A stretch of DNA of 64,000 nucleotides from an uncultured Fimbriimonadales bacterium (GTDB taxonomy: Bacteria; Armatimonadota; Fimbriimonadia; Fimbriimonadales; GBS-DC), in assembly GCA_937992175.1 (NCBI GenBank), contig CALKLF010000008.1:1-64000 (forward strand), written 5' to 3'. Shown here one piece after another: positions 48,640-59,980 of the stretch. How positions within the stretch are numbered: the first letter of the stretch is position 1; the number at the start of each line of letters is the position of its first letter. A model generated the notes under the pieces. It was not told where the DNA came from, ran no database searches, and worked only from the letters and a program-made list of their open reading frames with translations. Position numbers and translations under genes: made by a program.

Positions 48640-50409
48640 TCACTTTAACTGATACACCTTCACCTGCGGACAGATGTAGAGCAAATCGTGGGGCATCGAC
48701 TCTTTGCGCCCAAGCAGCGGCGGCTCGTTGCGGAAAGTATGCTCCAGCGTGTATCGTTCGTTCACGATTCGCATAAACGCCTGATAGTCGGCGCGTCCGA
48801 TGCGCTGCACATCCCGCTCTTCTAACTCGCTGATTATCAGGTATTCGGGGAGGGTCGCCTGCAGCGCCTCAGTGTTCCATTCGGGCGGCGCAAGCGGGAT
48901 GAGCCGATAGGGCTGAGCGTTTTGCGCGTAGCGGAGCCGATCCTGCCAGCGCAGCTCGCCCGTTTCGGGGAACAGCGGGGGCGTGTAGAACCACGGCACG
49001 GTGGGGAAGCCGATTCGCGTTCCGCTAGGCAGGTTCGTCCTTACCCACTGCGCTGCCTGGTCGCGGGCGTCGGGACGGCGCATACATAGCGCGAGGCTCG
49101 TCGAGCTGAGCAGCTGCCAGAGCAAAGCAGCGAGGGCAAGGATTCTCAAAACGCCCTCACCCCCAACCCCTCTCCCACGGCGTGGAAGAAGGGAGCCAGA
49201 CTCCCCCTCTCCCACGCCGTGGGAGAGGGGGCTGGGGGTTGAGGGCATCTTCGAACCCCTGCCGTAGGCGAGGGGGCTTGGGGGTGAGGGCGTCCACAAT
49301 AACCCCACCCCCATCGCCAGCATCGGGAACAGCGGGAATGTGTAGCGCAGGAAGCGCACCTCTGCCGCGCCAATCAGCAGATAATACGCCAGCGACGCTG
49401 CCAGAATCCCCCAGAGCGCAGGATAACGCCGTGCGTAGAACGCCCATCCCATCAGGCTCGCGACCAGCCCAATCGCTCCGAACCCTGTGCTGAGGTTGGG
49501 GTTAATATGATAGAGCCAACCCAGCCCCGTGTCCGTGAAAATCTCGCCGTGCCCCTGCCCCGCATGGCGCACTTCGTACCAGAAATGGCTCCAGAACCGT
49601 TCCGAATCCGCCCAGATTCCGGGGCAGACGAGCGCGAAGGTCAGCCCCGTGACGCCCGTCGCCGCGAGGCTCCCCAGAGCGCGCCTGCCGAGAGGCTGTG
49701 GGCTCGTCAGCCACAGGCTTACGAGGGGGGCAATCAGCGCCAAGCCTGCGTTGTATTTGGAGCCAGCGGCGCACCCTGCCCAAACCGCGCCCCAGAGCAG
49801 CGTGCGGAGCGGGCGCGGGGAAATCATGAGCGCGACCGCCTGATGAAACGCCAGCGCCACGAAAAAAGTGGTGGGTACATCCACCGTCATGAAATCGCTA
49901 TGCACGACCAACGCGGGCGCAAGCGCGAATACCAACCCTGCGACCATACCTGCCTGTACGCCCGCAACGATTGCCAGCGTGCGCCCAACCACGACCGCCG
50001 CGCCTGCGCCCATCAGCGCGACCTGTAGACGCCCCCACAAGTAAAGCTGCGCCCGCAACTCGGCAACTTGCGCAGGCGACGGGTTTTCGGGTAGCCCGCC
50101 GATGATTCCCGCAGCGCTCAGCCAGTGCAGCCACACGCTCCAGAGGTACATCGGCAGCGTGCCGTAGTTATAGAAGCCCGGCAGGAACTCGCCCGCGTAG
50201 GGGTTAATCGTGAAATAGCTCGCCAGCAGAATCAGCCACTCGTCGGGGTGATAGGAGTAATAACGCTCGGCGTTGGGCAAGCCCCAGCCGATTCCAATCA
50301 GCCGTATGCCCAGCGCAATCCCAAAAACCGCCGTCCATAGCCCGATTGACCGATAGCGTTGCAACGCCCGTTCCCTGCTATTTCGCCGCTTCCACGATTT
50401 TCTGGGCAA
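48640..50409 (-). CDS. Glycosyltransferase family 39-like integral membrane protein with family A insert
   Basis: YYSYHPDEWLILLASYFTINPY, multiple TM helices; insert at TPSPPSPLAYGRGSK..RRGRGVGGEG. Confidence 0.8.
   Translation of the reverse strand: MPRKSWKRRNSRERALQRYRSIGLWTAVFGIALGIRLIGIGWGLPNAERYYSYHPDEWLILLASYFTINPYAGEFLPGFYNYGTLPMYLWSVWLHWLSAAGIIGGLPENPSPAQVAELRAQLYLWGRLQVALMGAGAAVVVGRTLAIVAGVQAGMVAGLVFALAPALVVHSDFMTVDVPTTFFVALAFHQAVALMISPRPLRTLLWGAVWAGCAAGSKYNAGLALIAPLVSLWLTSPQPLGRRALGSLAATGVTGLTFALVCPGIWADSERFWSHFWYEVRHAGQGHGEIFTDTGLGWLYHINPNLSTGFGAIGLVASLMGWAFYARRYPALWGILAASLAYYLLIGAAEVRFLRYTFPLFPMLAMGVGLLWTPSPPSPLAYGRGSKMPSTPSPLSHGVGEGESGSLLPRRGRGVGGEGVLRILALAALLWQLLSSTSLALCMRRPDARDQAAQWVRTNLPSGTRIGFPTVPWFYTPPLFPETGELRWQDRLRYAQNAQPYRLIPLAPPEWNTEALQATLPEYLIISELEERDVQRIGRADYQAFMRIVNERYTLEHTFRNEPPLLGRKESMPHDLLYICPQVKVYQLK
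49154..49290. repeat. Family A palindromic repeat inside the glycosyltransferase gene
   Basis: CCCTCACCCCCAACCCC...CTCCCACGCCGTGGGAGAGGGGG...GGGGGTGAGGG. Confidence 0.9.
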
Positions 50410-51340
50410 TCAGCGCGATTTCGGGGCTGAGGACGCCTTCTGGGCGCGTGCCCGTGCGCAGGCAGCGCAGGAAGTATTCGGGGGCGTTGCGCGCGCCTTC
50501 GGGCAGCGGCTCAGGCTCCTCATAGACAACCTCCGCCCCGCGCCGATGGATGCGCAACTTGCCGTCCACCACGCCTGCCGTCGCCTCCGTGCCGTAGACA
50601 ATCGGGTTCGGCCCGCCGTCCGAGCCGATTTGCGACCAAGTGGCTTCAATCACGGCAATCGCCTTCGGATAGCGGGCGATGACCACCGCGTTGTCGTCGC
50701 TGATAGGGTAATCTTTGGTCAGGCTGCCGCGCGCGCCCACTGTCTGTTCGGGTTCGCCCAGCAGGTACGCGCTCATGACCGCGCCGTAGCAGGCGAAGTC
50801 GGCTAACGCGCCCGCGCCGTTCAGATGTTCGTCATAGAGCCAGCTCACGAAGTAGGGGTCGCAGCCGATTTCGCGCGGTCCCGCGTGCCCCGCACGGAAC
50901 CGAAACTCGAAAATCGCGCCGAAGTCGCCCCGTTTCGCGCGTTCAAGAAGCGTCTGTATCGCAGGGTTCCAGCGCGTGGGCCAGTTAATCATCAGCAGGC
51001 GGTCAGTTGCCCGCGCTGTCGCCAGCATCTGTTCGGCGTCGGTGAGGTCGGCCGCCATCGGCTTCTCGACCATCACATGCGCTCCACACTGCATCGCCTC
51101 GATGGCAATCGCGGCGCTTGTGCGATTATCGGCGCACGCCAGCACAATATCGGGCTGCTCCGATTCCAGCATTGCGCGCCAGTCGGCGTAGGCGCGTTGA
51201 AAGTGGTTTCGTGCGCGCTCCAGCAAGGGGGTGGCGTCGGCGACGGCGGTCAGCTCCACCTCAGGCTGCGCCGCCCACTGTTCCAGCAAGCCCCACACAT
51301 GCCCATGCGTCAATCCTGCAACGGCGAGTTTGAACGCCAT
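50378..51340 (-). CDS. Gfo/Idh/MocA-family oxidoreductase
   Basis: VAGLTHGHVWGLL; HVMVEKPMAADLTDAEQM. Confidence 0.92.
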   Translation of the reverse strand: MAFKLAVAGLTHGHVWGLLEQWAAQPEVELTAVADATPLLERARNHFQRAYADWRAMLESEQPDIVLACADNRTSAAIAIEAMQCGAHVMVEKPMAADLTDAEQMLATARATDRLLMINWPTRWNPAIQTLLERAKRGDFGAIFEFRFRAGHAGPREIGCDPYFVSWLYDEHLNGAGALADFACYGAVMSAYLLGEPEQTVGARGSLTKDYPISDDNAVVIARYPKAIAVIEATWSQIGSDGGPNPIVYGTEATAGVVDGKLRIHRRGAEVVYEEPEPLPEGARNAPEYFLRCLRTGTRPEGVLSPEIALIAQKIVEAAK

Positions 51341-51342
51341 CG

Positions 51343-51888
51343 TTATCGCTCCTTGCTCTCCAGCGTGGGGATGGGCGTTTTCTGGATCGTCTGGGGCGAC
51401 AGTCCGAACGCCTCACAGAGCCGCTCGACCACCAGCGGGGCGCGCTCGGCTTCGATCAGGCAGGTGATGCGGTTGTGTGCGTCGCTCATCTGTTCGATGG
51501 CGACCCCCGCCTCGTACAGAACCTCCGCGATTCGAGCGAACACGCCATGCAGCTCGCGCATATTCTGCGCAAAGATGGAGACCATCACCCGACGCGGTTT
51601 GACGGCGACGCGAAAGCCGTCCGCCTCCAGAATCTCGCAGGCGCGCGCCGCATGCTCCGAATCGACGCCGAAGCTCAGCCCGTTGCGCTGCAGCTTGATG
51701 AGAAACAGGGGAATCTCCGCCCCGCGCATCAGGTTCAGAATCTGCTGGCGTTGCGCCGTGAGGTTATCGGGATAAGGAACGCGCACGAACAGGTAGGTCG
51801 CCTCTGCTGAAACCGTGATGGCGCTCACGCCCCGATCGCGCTCAAAGCTCACACGCTCGCCCTGAACAATCGCCCAGCCCTCGTGCAT
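51343..51888 (-). CDS. ACT-domain protein (aspartate kinase regulatory-like)
   Basis: [19 protein letters not shown]... two ACT-like repeats without a kinase domain. Confidence 0.7.
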   Translation of the reverse strand: MHEGWAIVQGERVSFERDRGVSAITVSAEATYLFVRVPYPDNLTAQRQQILNLMRGAEIPLFLIKLQRNGLSFGVDSEHAARACEILEADGFRVAVKPRRVMVSIFAQNMRELHGVFARIAEVLYEAGVAIEQMSDAHNRITCLIEAERAPLVVERLCEAFGLSPQTIQKTPIPTLESKER

Positions 51889-51910
51889 TGCGTGGGGAAG
51901 TATACCTGAG

Positions 51911-52041
51911 GGGTACAATTCCCTCAATGCCTACGCAACGGCTGAGAATCAAGGGTATGACCTGCGCCGCGTGTGTGCGCCGCGTGGAGAAAGTGCTGCA
52001 GCGCGCACCGGGCGTGCAGGGGGCGACGGTGAACCTCGCGA
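51911..52041 (+). repeat. Direct repeat copy 1 of the P-type ATPase 5' end (131 bp; 109 bp identical to 52996-53104)
   Basis: Base-by-base comparison; constant offset 1063. Confidence 0.97.
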
Positions 52042-52112
52042 AACTTTTCACGGCGGAGAGAATTTTGTGCCTGGGGTTCGGTTCTATCTTGACGAGAGCG
52101 TCGACCCCGTAA
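51927..52112 (+). pseudogene. Truncated HMA-domain fragment (duplicated 5' end of the copper ATPase gene)
   Basis: [38 protein letters not shown] then diverges. Confidence 0.85.
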
Positions 52113-52414
52113 TTGCTGAGCAGCTTCGGCTGCGTAGCGTGGAGGCATACACCACGCGCGATCTCGGCAAACTGGGCGCAAGCGACGCCGAACAACTGCA
52201 AACGGCGCTTACGCTGAACGCTGTGCTGGTGACACACGATGTGGATTTTCTGCAGATGCAGGCGACACAGACGCTTTTCATCAAGGAGCAACAGTTTGGA
52301 ATCGGATTCATCGTGCGTGTACTGGAGCAAATCGCCCGCAACTGCAACCTGAGCGACTTTAGTTATGTGCGCTTTCTACAGGAGTTCACACATCTGCTGC
52401 CCGAAGATGTTTGA
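52067..52414 (+). CDS. DUF5615-family PIN-like toxin
   Basis: [64 protein letters not shown] start. Confidence 0.82.
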   Translation: MPGVRFYLDESVDPVIAEQLRLRSVEAYTTRDLGKLGASDAEQLQTALTLNAVLVTHDVDFLQMQATQTLFIKEQQFGIGFIVRVLEQIARNCNLSDFSYVRFLQEFTHLLPEDV

Positions 52415-52432
52415 AGGTATAATGAGGTTAGC

Positions 52433-52969
52433 ATGGTCATCGAGCGACGCGAGGGCGTAGTTGGGGGCAAGCCAGCGATTGCGGGCACGCGCATCAAGGT
52501 CTCGCAAATCGTGCTACGCTACTTGGGGGCGGGTGAGCGCGTGAGCGAAATCGTGCGATGCTATCCTCACCTCACGCCTGCGCAGGTACATACTGCTATC
52601 GCTTATTTCTATGAGCATCCGGAAGAGATTCTGAGCGAGCTGTATGAGGAGCTGCGCCTGATTGACTCGATGCTCAGCGAAGATGACCGTCGACGCCTGC
52701 GTATTCAACTCACGGCGCTAATGCTGGAAGGCTATCAGTTCCGCGACCTTATCGAGACGCCTGAACAAGCTCAGGAAACTTCAGGCGTATACCTGCTTCT
52801 ACGCGAAGTCGCCAAGTCAGAGTATCTGATTCAGGGCGTTGGGGCGGCGGAGTCGGTACGCGCCGCGCTGCAGAACGCAACTGACGCTGCCGATTGCTAC
52901 GCCGTGCGCTACGCCCCGTTGGAGCAGGCGCAGGCAATTGGGGAGCAGATTCGCCAGTGGCTGGGCTAA
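52433..52969 (+). CDS. DUF433-domain protein (putative antitoxin)
   Basis: ERREGVVGGKPAIAGTRIKVSQIVLRYLGAGERVSEIVRCYPHLTPAQVHTAIAYFYEH. Confidence 0.85.
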   Translation: MVIERREGVVGGKPAIAGTRIKVSQIVLRYLGAGERVSEIVRCYPHLTPAQVHTAIAYFYEHPEEILSELYEELRLIDSMLSEDDRRRLRIQLTALMLEGYQFRDLIETPEQAQETSGVYLLLREVAKSEYLIQGVGAAESVRAALQNATDAADCYAVRYAPLEQAQAIGEQIRQWLG

Positions 52970-52989
52970 GCACGGGTACAATTCCTCTG

Positions 52990-55467
<2,478 letters not shown>

Positions 55468-55511
55468 GGGCGGAATCGGACGGGCTGAATAATACCAGCT
55501 GGGGCTTCAGA

Positions 55512-55577
55512 TGTCGTGTGTCGCCGACGCTACGCACGGCGTGCGTAGCGTCGGCGTCCTGCCGATGACACACGACA
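55512..55577. repeat. Family C palindrome
   Basis: TGTCGTGTGTCGCCGACGCTACGCACGGCGTGCGTAGCGTCGGCG...GACACACGACA. Confidence 0.88.
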
Positions 55578-55643
55578 CTTGAAAGCTCGATTGGTAAGTG
55601 CTTCCCGTGAAAAATGCTGGAGAAATGCAGAAGGGAAACGGCT

Positions 55644-55701
55644 GAGATTCCTCGCTTCGCTGGAATGACAACCGTTGTCATTCCGAGCGAAGCGAGGAAT
55701 C
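55644..55701. repeat. Family B palindrome
   Basis: GAGATTCCTCGCTTCGCTGGAATGACAACCGTTGTCATTCCGAGCGAAGCGAGGAATC. Confidence 0.9.
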
Positions 55702-55803
55702 GCTTTCGGGATCATTCTTTGCGGGAAAGGCTTATAACTTGATCCTGCAGGGCGACGCTACAATATCGAGGAATAGGCTATAATTACGCAGGAGGCAAGA
55801 ACG

Positions 55804-56040
55804 ATGGCATTAGCCGATGTGGAGACCCGCCGCATGGTGCTGCGCGAGGTTAGCAAGCGTCACCTGGATACATCGCGGCTCGATGTACAGGTGTTTCATG
55901 GCGTGGTATACCTGCGGGGTACGGTGAGCGGTATGCGTGGGCACGATATTGATCCCAAGGCGGAGATGGAGATTATCCGCCGCATTCTGCGCCAGCGCCC
56001 TGGTATTCGCGATGTGGTGGTCGATGTGATTTTCCGCTGA
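55804..56040 (+). CDS. Small BON-like domain protein
   Basis: LDVQVFHGVVYLRGTVSGMRG... PGIRDVVVDVIF; SD AGGAGG. Confidence 0.6.
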   Translation: MALADVETRRMVLREVSKRHLDTSRLDVQVFHGVVYLRGTVSGMRGHDIDPKAEMEIIRRILRQRPGIRDVVVDVIFR

Positions 56041-56043
56041 GCG

Positions 56044-56760
56044 ATGCAACGCGGGCTGTGGGACGCGCTTTATCCGCCGCGCTGTGTGGCGTGCGGACGG
56101 TTTAATAACGAGCCGTTGTGTCCTGCCTGCGTGGAGCGCATCGCGCCGATTCTGCCGCCTGCATGCCGTCGATGTGGTATGCCCCTGCGTCATCTGGGCG
56201 ATTGCCGACATTGTCTGGGGCGAACCTTTGCATACGACGGGGCGGTGTGCGCGGGATTTTACACGGGGAGCCTGCGCTGTGCGATTTTGAACTTGAAGTT
56301 CCGTCGCTGGCGACGCGCCGCCGAACCGCTGGCGGCGCAGCTCTGGCAGGCGTGGAGCCGCCCGGAGTGCGCCGTGCTGCGCCAAGTTGACGCGATTATC
56401 CCCGTGCCGATTCACCCAGCACGACGCGCCTTTCGGGGCTTCAACCAGGCGGAGTTAATCGCCGAGCAGCTCAGTCGGCTCTCAGGCGTCCCCGTGTCGA
56501 CGGGCGCGCTCCGCCGCCGACTCTACCGACGCCCGCAGGTGGGGCTGCGTCAAGCCGAGCGCATGCAGAATGTGCAGGACGCTTTCGAAGTCGCGCACCC
56601 TGAACTGGTTCGGGGACGCGCCGTCGCTTTGCTCGATGATGTGTTCACGACGGGCAGCACCCTCGATGCCTGCGCTCGTGCGCTCAAAAGCGCGGGCGCG
56701 GCGTTCGTCGTCGCCCTCGCGCTCGCCCGCGACCTCAGCGAAGACGAACCGACTCTTTAA
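56044..56760 (+). CDS. ComF-family phosphoribosyltransferase
   Basis: CVACGRF..CPACVERI; RGFNQAELIAEQLS; VALLDDVFTTGSTLDAC. Confidence 0.93.
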   Translation: MQRGLWDALYPPRCVACGRFNNEPLCPACVERIAPILPPACRRCGMPLRHLGDCRHCLGRTFAYDGAVCAGFYTGSLRCAILNLKFRRWRRAAEPLAAQLWQAWSRPECAVLRQVDAIIPVPIHPARRAFRGFNQAELIAEQLSRLSGVPVSTGALRRRLYRRPQVGLRQAERMQNVQDAFEVAHPELVRGRAVALLDDVFTTGSTLDACARALKSAGAAFVVALALARDLSEDEPTL

Positions 56761-57486
56761 GTAAATCTCGTCGGACGCCTCGTATACTCGCTTGTCAATC
56801 TGGAGTTGCACCGAGACTGAGTGGAAGCCTTCTCCGTCGGGCAACTGGCAGCGGAGCCATTCGCGAGGCGTTTGCCACTCGCTCCATGCGCCGTCGCCAA
56901 CGCGATAGCGCATCGCCTGTGCCCCCTGCGCTCCATGCACATAGACAACGACAGCGGGCGAATCCGTAGAGAAGGCATCCAGGTTAATCACAATCGGATA
57001 GACATTACGCCGTGCGCCGAGCAACTGTGTCCATGCGGTACGATAGCGAGTCGCGTCGTTGGCGGTGAAGCCCACGCCCAGCTCGCGATAGTGAGGGTCG
57101 AGCAAATTGGCGCGGTGCGGAGGGCTTTGGAGCCACATCTCCAGCGCGCGCTCGTAGCAGAGCTGTCCCGCCGCGAGGTTCTCGCCCAGCCGATGATAGA
57201 AATAGCCCGCCTGCGTCACCCGATAGTCCGCGCGTCGCCCCTGCGCGTCGGCGTGCTGAATCCGTCCCGTCACTAACAGCGTCTCCGCGTAGCTCTGGGC
57301 GGCTGCGCAAAGCTGTTCGTTTAGCTTCAGCGGGGGCAACCCCTGTTCCAGACGCGCCTCGTTCACAGCCACCGCGTAGTCGTGAAGCAACTTCAGCCGC
57401 GTCTCGATGGTGTTGTGAGCGGTTGCACACGCAACACTGATTCCCAGCAGCATCGTCCCTAACCAGCGCTGGATCGCACGATCCAT
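56482..57486 (-). CDS. Secreted CAP/SCP-domain protein; 3' end overlaps comF antisense
   Basis: LHDYAVAVNEARLEQGLPPLKLNEQLC; YHRLGENLAAG; MWLQSPPHRANLL. Confidence 0.75.
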   Translation of the reverse strand: MDRAIQRWLGTMLLGISVACATAHNTIETRLKLLHDYAVAVNEARLEQGLPPLKLNEQLCAAAQSYAETLLVTGRIQHADAQGRRADYRVTQAGYFYHRLGENLAAGQLCYERALEMWLQSPPHRANLLDPHYRELGVGFTANDATRYRTAWTQLLGARRNVYPIVINLDAFSTDSPAVVVYVHGAQGAQAMRYRVGDGAWSEWQTPREWLRCQLPDGEGFHSVSVQLQIDKRVYEASDEIYLKSRFVFAEVAGEREGDDERRARAFERTSAGIEGAARREHIIEQSDGASPNQFRVRDFESVLHILHALGLTQPHLRASVESAAERARRHGDA

Positions 57487-57677
57487 AAGCTTCCCTCCTT
57501 TGGGATTATTGGCGTCCATATCATCAAACTCCACGCAAGAATTACCTGTCTGACGAGAACTCGGTAGCGCTCCTTTGTAGACAAAGCACTACGCCTTGAA
57601 AACAGGCGTACATATTATAACCCATGTTGCAGTCTATCGGTGACACGCCCCGCGATAGCAGGTATAATCTGCCCGCT

Positions 57678-58823
57678 ATGCTACGGACGGCGAGCCATCC
57701 CTGGATGACGCGCGTGCGTCCCGCGGTTAGTTACACGATTCAGGGCGCGCGCGTGGAACTCTATGTAGTGCCCCACACGAGTTTACATCGCGTCGCGGCG
57801 GATGGGCTGATACTCGCTTGCGACACTACGATGCGGATGACGAAAGGGTTCCGCAAGCAGCTGCGCGACTACGCGGGATTCGACTTAGTGGAGCAGGAGG
57901 GGGTCTCCTGTGCGCCGCTGCCCCCACAGGGCGTGGCGATTACAGGCGCAGGACGCACGAAATTCAGGCAGATTTTGCACGCGCATATTTTCGATGCGCA
58001 GTATACGACCGACGCCCGTCTCCAGCTACAGGGCTTGCAGAACGCGCTCGCCGTCGCCGCGGAGCGGGGGATGCAGACCGTCGCCTTTGCGGATTACACG
58101 CTTGATCTGCGCCGCGCCGTCGCGGAAGAGACCGCATGGACGATTGCGCAGGCGATTGCGCAACGCCCTCAGAGCCTGAATCAGTTCAAAATCCTCTGCA
58201 CGGACGCCGTGAACGGTTGGGCATTCCAGCAGATTTTGGACTGGGTCAGTCAGCATGGGTTCGAGCCGTATCGTGCGATGTACCGAATCCGCCACACGAT
58301 GCTCCATGCGGCGCTGGGCGACTGGCGGACGACGCCCGCTCATGGCTACTGGCGGTTTACCGAGCCGAGCCTGCGCATGGACGACGCCTTCATCAGGCGC
58401 GGCGGGCAGGTGTTGCAAACGAAAACACAGGCGCTCGCGCCGATCTCGCTGGGCGACGCGACTATTACCCCAGGTGGCGCGCTGCACTACCCGTTTGTCG
58501 TGCATCTCGCCGCGTTGGAGGGGAGGCGCATTCCTTCACGCGAGACGCTCGTCGCTGCTGTGCGCGCCGCGCTCTCGCTTTCCCACAATCAGTCCCTCCG
58601 CACGCTTTTGATTCCTATGCCCAGCCCGCTCAGCGGCGTGACGCCCAGCGAATTCGCTCAGGTCGTCGCCGAAACCATCAGCGACTACCTGCACGAGGCG
58701 ATTTCGCGGATTGAGCGCTGTATCCTGCTGGGGGCAAACGAAGCGGAGTTCCGCGCTTGGCAAGAGGCGGTGAACGCCCTGCGCGACGCGCTGAGCCTGC
58801 CGCCGCTGGAGACGGCGCCATAA
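57678..58823 (+). CDS. Protein with two macro-domain-like segments
   Basis: ADGLILACDTTMRMTKGFRKQLRDYAG..GVAITGAGR..LQNALAVAAERGMQTVAF and a second GDATITPGGALHYPFVVHLA..AVRAALSLSHNQSLRTLLIPMPSPLSGVTPSEFA. Confidence 0.6.
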   Translation: MLRTASHPWMTRVRPAVSYTIQGARVELYVVPHTSLHRVAADGLILACDTTMRMTKGFRKQLRDYAGFDLVEQEGVSCAPLPPQGVAITGAGRTKFRQILHAHIFDAQYTTDARLQLQGLQNALAVAAERGMQTVAFADYTLDLRRAVAEETAWTIAQAIAQRPQSLNQFKILCTDAVNGWAFQQILDWVSQHGFEPYRAMYRIRHTMLHAALGDWRTTPAHGYWRFTEPSLRMDDAFIRRGGQVLQTKTQALAPISLGDATITPGGALHYPFVVHLAALEGRRIPSRETLVAAVRAALSLSHNQSLRTLLIPMPSPLSGVTPSEFAQVVAETISDYLHEAISRIERCILLGANEAEFRAWQEAVNALRDALSLPPLETAP

Positions 58824-59211
58824 AACCAATCCACACATATCAAGCCGGGTATGCGCGAAAACTCCGCGAGGTTGTGCGTGACCAGAACCGCACCGTAGGC
58901 AAGGGCAACTCCTGCGATCAGGTCGTCCATCGCCCCAACAGGTGTACCTTGCTTCTCTAACAGAGCGCGCCCTCGTTCCGCTTGACGAGCCGCCGCCTCC
59001 CAAAGGGTAGTGTCAGTACGCTTTCTATAAGCGCGTTCAACTTCAGTAATCGGTGCTCGGGCTGAGCTGATTTGGCGACCCCGACTTCCAGTTCGCAAAG
59101 CGTGATAGTGGACACGGCAATTTCGGCAGGGTTAGATGCAAGAGAACACGACGCCACATTGCCCTGACCGCGTACATAGTAAATGACAGTATCCGTGCCT
59201 AACAGATACAC
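58823..59211 (-). pseudogene. VapC-like PIN toxin split by a frameshift
   Basis: Frame 1 MYLLGTDTVIYYVRG..VLTLPFG; frame 2 EAAARQAERGRALLEKQGTPVGAMDDLIAGVALAYGAVLVTHNLAEFSRIPGLICVDW. Confidence 0.8.
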
Positions 59212-59217
59212 AGCTGT

Positions 59218-59442
59218 TCATAACTCTTCGCGTGGCTGGGACGGTTGCAGGCGAGGGCGCAACTCCTCCGAATCAGGAAAATCAGGCCACGCGCCTGCCA
59301 ACGCCTTGGCTTCCTCAGACCACGCGACCTGACGACGCAAACGCTGGGCAAGATAGCGACTCAAAGGCATACCTGCTCGATGCGCCGCCTCACGGAGTTT
59401 CGCTGCAGTTTCCTCATCCAGATACACTGTAACCGACGGCAT
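59218..59442 (-). CDS. VapB-like ribbon-helix-helix antitoxin
   Basis: MPSVTVYLDEETAAKLREAAHRAGMPLSRYLAQRLRR, immediately upstream of the PIN gene. Confidence 0.8.
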   Translation of the reverse strand: MPSVTVYLDEETAAKLREAAHRAGMPLSRYLAQRLRRQVAWSEEAKALAGAWPDFPDSEELRPRLQPSQPREEL

Positions 59443-59512
59443 TTCTTCCACCACATGAAAGTGTACCCAAGATGAACCACACCTGCAATTTCCCCCTGCG
59501 CCTGCCGAAAAT

Positions 59513-59965
59513 GTGCATGGAATGCGAATTCTGGTGGTGGACGACGAGCCGATGGTGCATCTGCTGCTCAGTCAGGCGCTGGAGGATGAAGGGCACACGG
59601 TTGTTCTCGCCCCGAACGGCGCGGACGCGCTGGAGCAGCTCAAAGCGGGCGACTACGATCTGCTATTTACCGACATCCACATGCCCCGCCTGAGTGGCAT
59701 CGACCTCGTGCGCGCCGTGCGCCAGAATAACAAGCGTATCCCCATCATCGTCATGGACAGCTACCCTGATCTGTTTATGGAGAGCGAGGTCGGCGTGGAG
59801 GCGTTCGCCCTGCTCCCGAAGCCGTTCGACCTCAGCGAGGTACGCCGCGTTCTCCGTGAAGTGGAAATCGCCCGCACCCCTAACCCCGCGCCCGCGTTGC
59901 GGGAGAGGGGAGCCGCGCTCCCCCTCTCCCATGGCGTGGGAGAGGGGGCTGGGGGTGAGGGCTAA
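59513..59965 (+). CDS. CheY-like response regulator whose C-terminus is a family A repeat
   Basis: MRILVVDDEPMVHLLLSQALEDEGH; LFTDIHMPRLSGIDLVR; tail RERGAALPLSHGVGEGAGGEG*. Confidence 0.88.
   Translation: MHGMRILVVDDEPMVHLLLSQALEDEGHTVVLAPNGADALEQLKAGDYDLLFTDIHMPRLSGIDLVRAVRQNNKRIPIIVMDSYPDLFMESEVGVEAFALLPKPFDLSEVRRVLREVEIARTPNPAPALRERGAALPLSHGVGEGAGGEG
59874..59962. repeat. Family A repeat forming the 3' end of the response regulator gene
   Basis: CTCTCCCATGGCGTGGGAGAGGGGGCTGGGGGTGAGGG. Confidence 0.88.
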
Positions 59966-59980
59966 AGCGAGGTGATTCCC

